Shown here: piece by piece, positions 33,179 through 33,696 of the stretch
Position numbering within the stretch: position 1 is the first letter of the stretch
How the letters are laid out: every line of letters begins with the position of its first letter
Assembly: GCA_028717105.1 (NCBI GenBank)
Contig: JAQUOM010000003.1
Location: 1 to 33,696, forward strand
Direction: 5' to 3'
Source: Candidatus Omnitrophota bacterium
GTDB lineage: Bacteria > Omnitrophota > Gorgyraeia > Velamenicoccales > Velamenicoccaceae
DNA: 33,696 nt
Made by a program: the position numbers and the translations under genes
Notes under the pieces: generated by a model
Databases searched by the model: none
The model's input: only the letters and a program-made list of their open reading frames with translations
What the model was told of the DNA's origin: nothing

Positions 33179-33209
33179 AAAAAGGCCTGTTTTTTTACAA
33201 AAACAGCCG
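33179..33209 (-). terminator. Intrinsic terminator in the region before the pilus operon
   Basis: On the minus strand an 8-pair stem (CTGTTTTT with AAAAACAG) extended by GG/CC and followed by five T (33179-33183). No gene ends just upstream of it, so it may end a non-coding RNA. Confidence 0.65.
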
Positions 33210-33411
33210 CGTTCCCCAAAGATTTTCACCCCGGATTAGCCGGCCTGGCAGGCCCCCTGAAGCTCAAAAGGCAAAACGGCCTTTAAGGAAAAACCCTCCT
33301 TGAAGATACAAGCTTGTAACCTTGCGGCAAGGCCGCGCCGGCGGCAGCCCTTCGAGAATCTTCGGCGATACGGCGTCCCTATCTCCGGATCGACTGATAT
33401 TTTTTCCCGGC
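33179..33411 (-). ncRNA. Possible small non-coding RNA or orphan leader
   Basis: A promoter-like pair at 33418-33446 and the terminator at 33179-33209 bracket about 230 bases without a convincing gene. Hairpins include GATA-TATC around a GGGACGCCG loop, CCTTG-CAAGG, AAGGA-TCCTT and the perfect palindrome TACAAGCTTGTA (33307-33318). I could not match it to glycine, c-di-GMP, TPP or cobalamin riboswitches or 6S RNA. An 85-residue open frame crosses it but has no supported start or family. Confidence 0.35.
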
Positions 33412-33417
33412 ATAGCC

Positions 33418-33446
33418 CTTATAAGAAAAAACCGCCCTTGTTTAAA
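33418..33446 (-). promoter_or_regulatory. Possible promoter inside a terminator
   Basis: TTTAAA (33441-33446), 17 bases, TATAAG (33418-33423), minus strand. It overlaps the terminator at 33426-33452. The -35 is a weak match. Confidence 0.35.
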
Positions 33447-33452
33447 GAGCGG
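33426..33452 (-). terminator. Intrinsic terminator after the small membrane protein gene
   Basis: A 6-pair stem CCGCTC/GGGCGG (one G-U) with a 9-base loop and six T on the minus strand, 66 bases past the stop codon. A second hairpin GGCCAA/TTGGCC lies between at about 33477-33497. Confidence 0.75.
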
Positions 33453-33517
33453 CCTTCCTGTTGCTTGATATCCCGCGGCCAAAAAGAACCCTTGGCCATC
33501 AGCCATGAAAAGAGGCT

Positions 33518-33694
33518 TCACTTTACAAGTTTATTATAGAGCCAGGCGAAGAGCAAGCCGCCGGCCAAGCCGTCGACAAACGCCCATACGGCCCCGATCG
33601 CGCTCCCCAGGATCGTCTGACTATAACCAAGATAGAACCCGCAAAGGAGACCGAAGAACCCCATGCCCCATCCTGTCATTGCGCTCAAAACCCC
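33518..33694 (-). CDS. Small Gly-rich membrane protein, 5' end outside the window
   Basis: 59 codons are visible to a TGA at 33518-33520. The translation has two membrane helices rich in small residues (GMGFFGLLCGFYLGYSQTI and AVWAFVDGLAGGLLFAWLYNKL). It resembles short proteins often labelled bacteriophage holin-like in genomes, without evidence of lysis function. A terminator follows. An internal ATG could be the start, but the open frame continues to the edge of the window. Confidence 0.65.
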   Translation of the reverse strand, partial: GVLSAMTGWGMGFFGLLCGFYLGYSQTILGSAIGAVWAFVDGLAGGLLFAWLYNKLVK

Positions 33695-33696
33695 GG

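Noticed and set aside
33300-33420. A c-di-GMP or glycine riboswitch before the pilus operon (GGGACGC and CGCCGAAG strings).
   Set aside because: Each string is an isolated match; the remaining conserved blocks (for example GCAAAGCC or the second half of the glycine aptamer) are missing.
33264-33521. An 85-residue minus-strand open frame.
   Set aside because: It overlaps the terminator at 33426-33452 and the putative non-coding RNA, has no family resemblance and unconvincing composition.

Overview
The window looks like part of a chromosome from a diderm bacterium outside the well-studied phyla. It has an outer-membrane beta-barrel TPR protein, a TamB-like protein, lipid-anchored sugar transfer genes, prepilin-type proteins with dockerin-like calcium loops, a DUF4900-like pilus protein and Thi4-type thiazole synthases. 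That mix suggests the Omnitrophota or a neighbouring PVC-type lineage; this is an inference from gene content, not from a marker gene. Gene density is high, GC is moderate, and most genes lie on the minus strand in short, tightly overlapping operons. I saw no IS element, prophage module, CRISPR array, tRNA or rRNA.

Layout. 1-3.3 kb: the end of an unknown plus-strand gene, then a histidine kinase and an odd partner (receiver domain fused through a membrane helix to DUF192). 3.4-7.0 kb: a minus-strand run of ZIP metal importer, CDF zinc exporter, CcdA, and a thioredoxin carrying a DipZ-type C-terminal domain. 7.1-8.4 kb: a self-contained thiazole synthase unit with promoter, TPP-riboswitch-like leader, terminator, Thi4 gene and terminator. 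8.4-15.1 kb: a synthase-dependent polysaccharide operon read from one promoter: two TPR proteins, a TPR/beta-barrel exporter, a BcsA-like glycosyltransferase without PilZ, a GH8 hydrolase and two very small helical proteins. 15.2-16.2 kb: ispH on the plus strand. 16.2-23.5 kb: an AddA/AddB helicase-nuclease pair followed by a short TamB-like protein. 23.6-24.1 kb: a cold-shock gene with a long structured leader but an in-frame amber codon. 24.1-28.6 kb: polysaccharide deacetylase, ArnT-like glycosyltransferase, secreted PIG-L deacetylase and a GNAT acetyltransferase, probably an envelope amino-sugar modification cassette. 28.6-29.7 kb: a second Thi4 gene on the plus strand. 29.7-33.0 kb: a pilus/pseudopilus minor-component operon. 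33.0-33.7 kb: non-coding DNA with two terminators, and the end of a small membrane protein gene.

The most notable point is the pair of Thi4 paralogues. The TPP-regulated copy (7171-7992) has Cys at the position used as sulfur donor by the self-sacrificing eukaryotic enzyme. The second copy (28850-29623) has His there, as in sulfide-dependent archaeal enzymes. Both keep the putative metal-binding Asp and His. The riboswitch in front of the Cys copy carries two inserted helices. Together this suggests two thiazole-making chemistries in one genome under different control. Other points worth a second look are the amber codon in the cold-shock gene, the receiver domain with Asn at its phosphorylation site, the polysaccharide operon without PilZ or BcsB but with two half-ferritin-like proteins, and two apparently leaderless genes.
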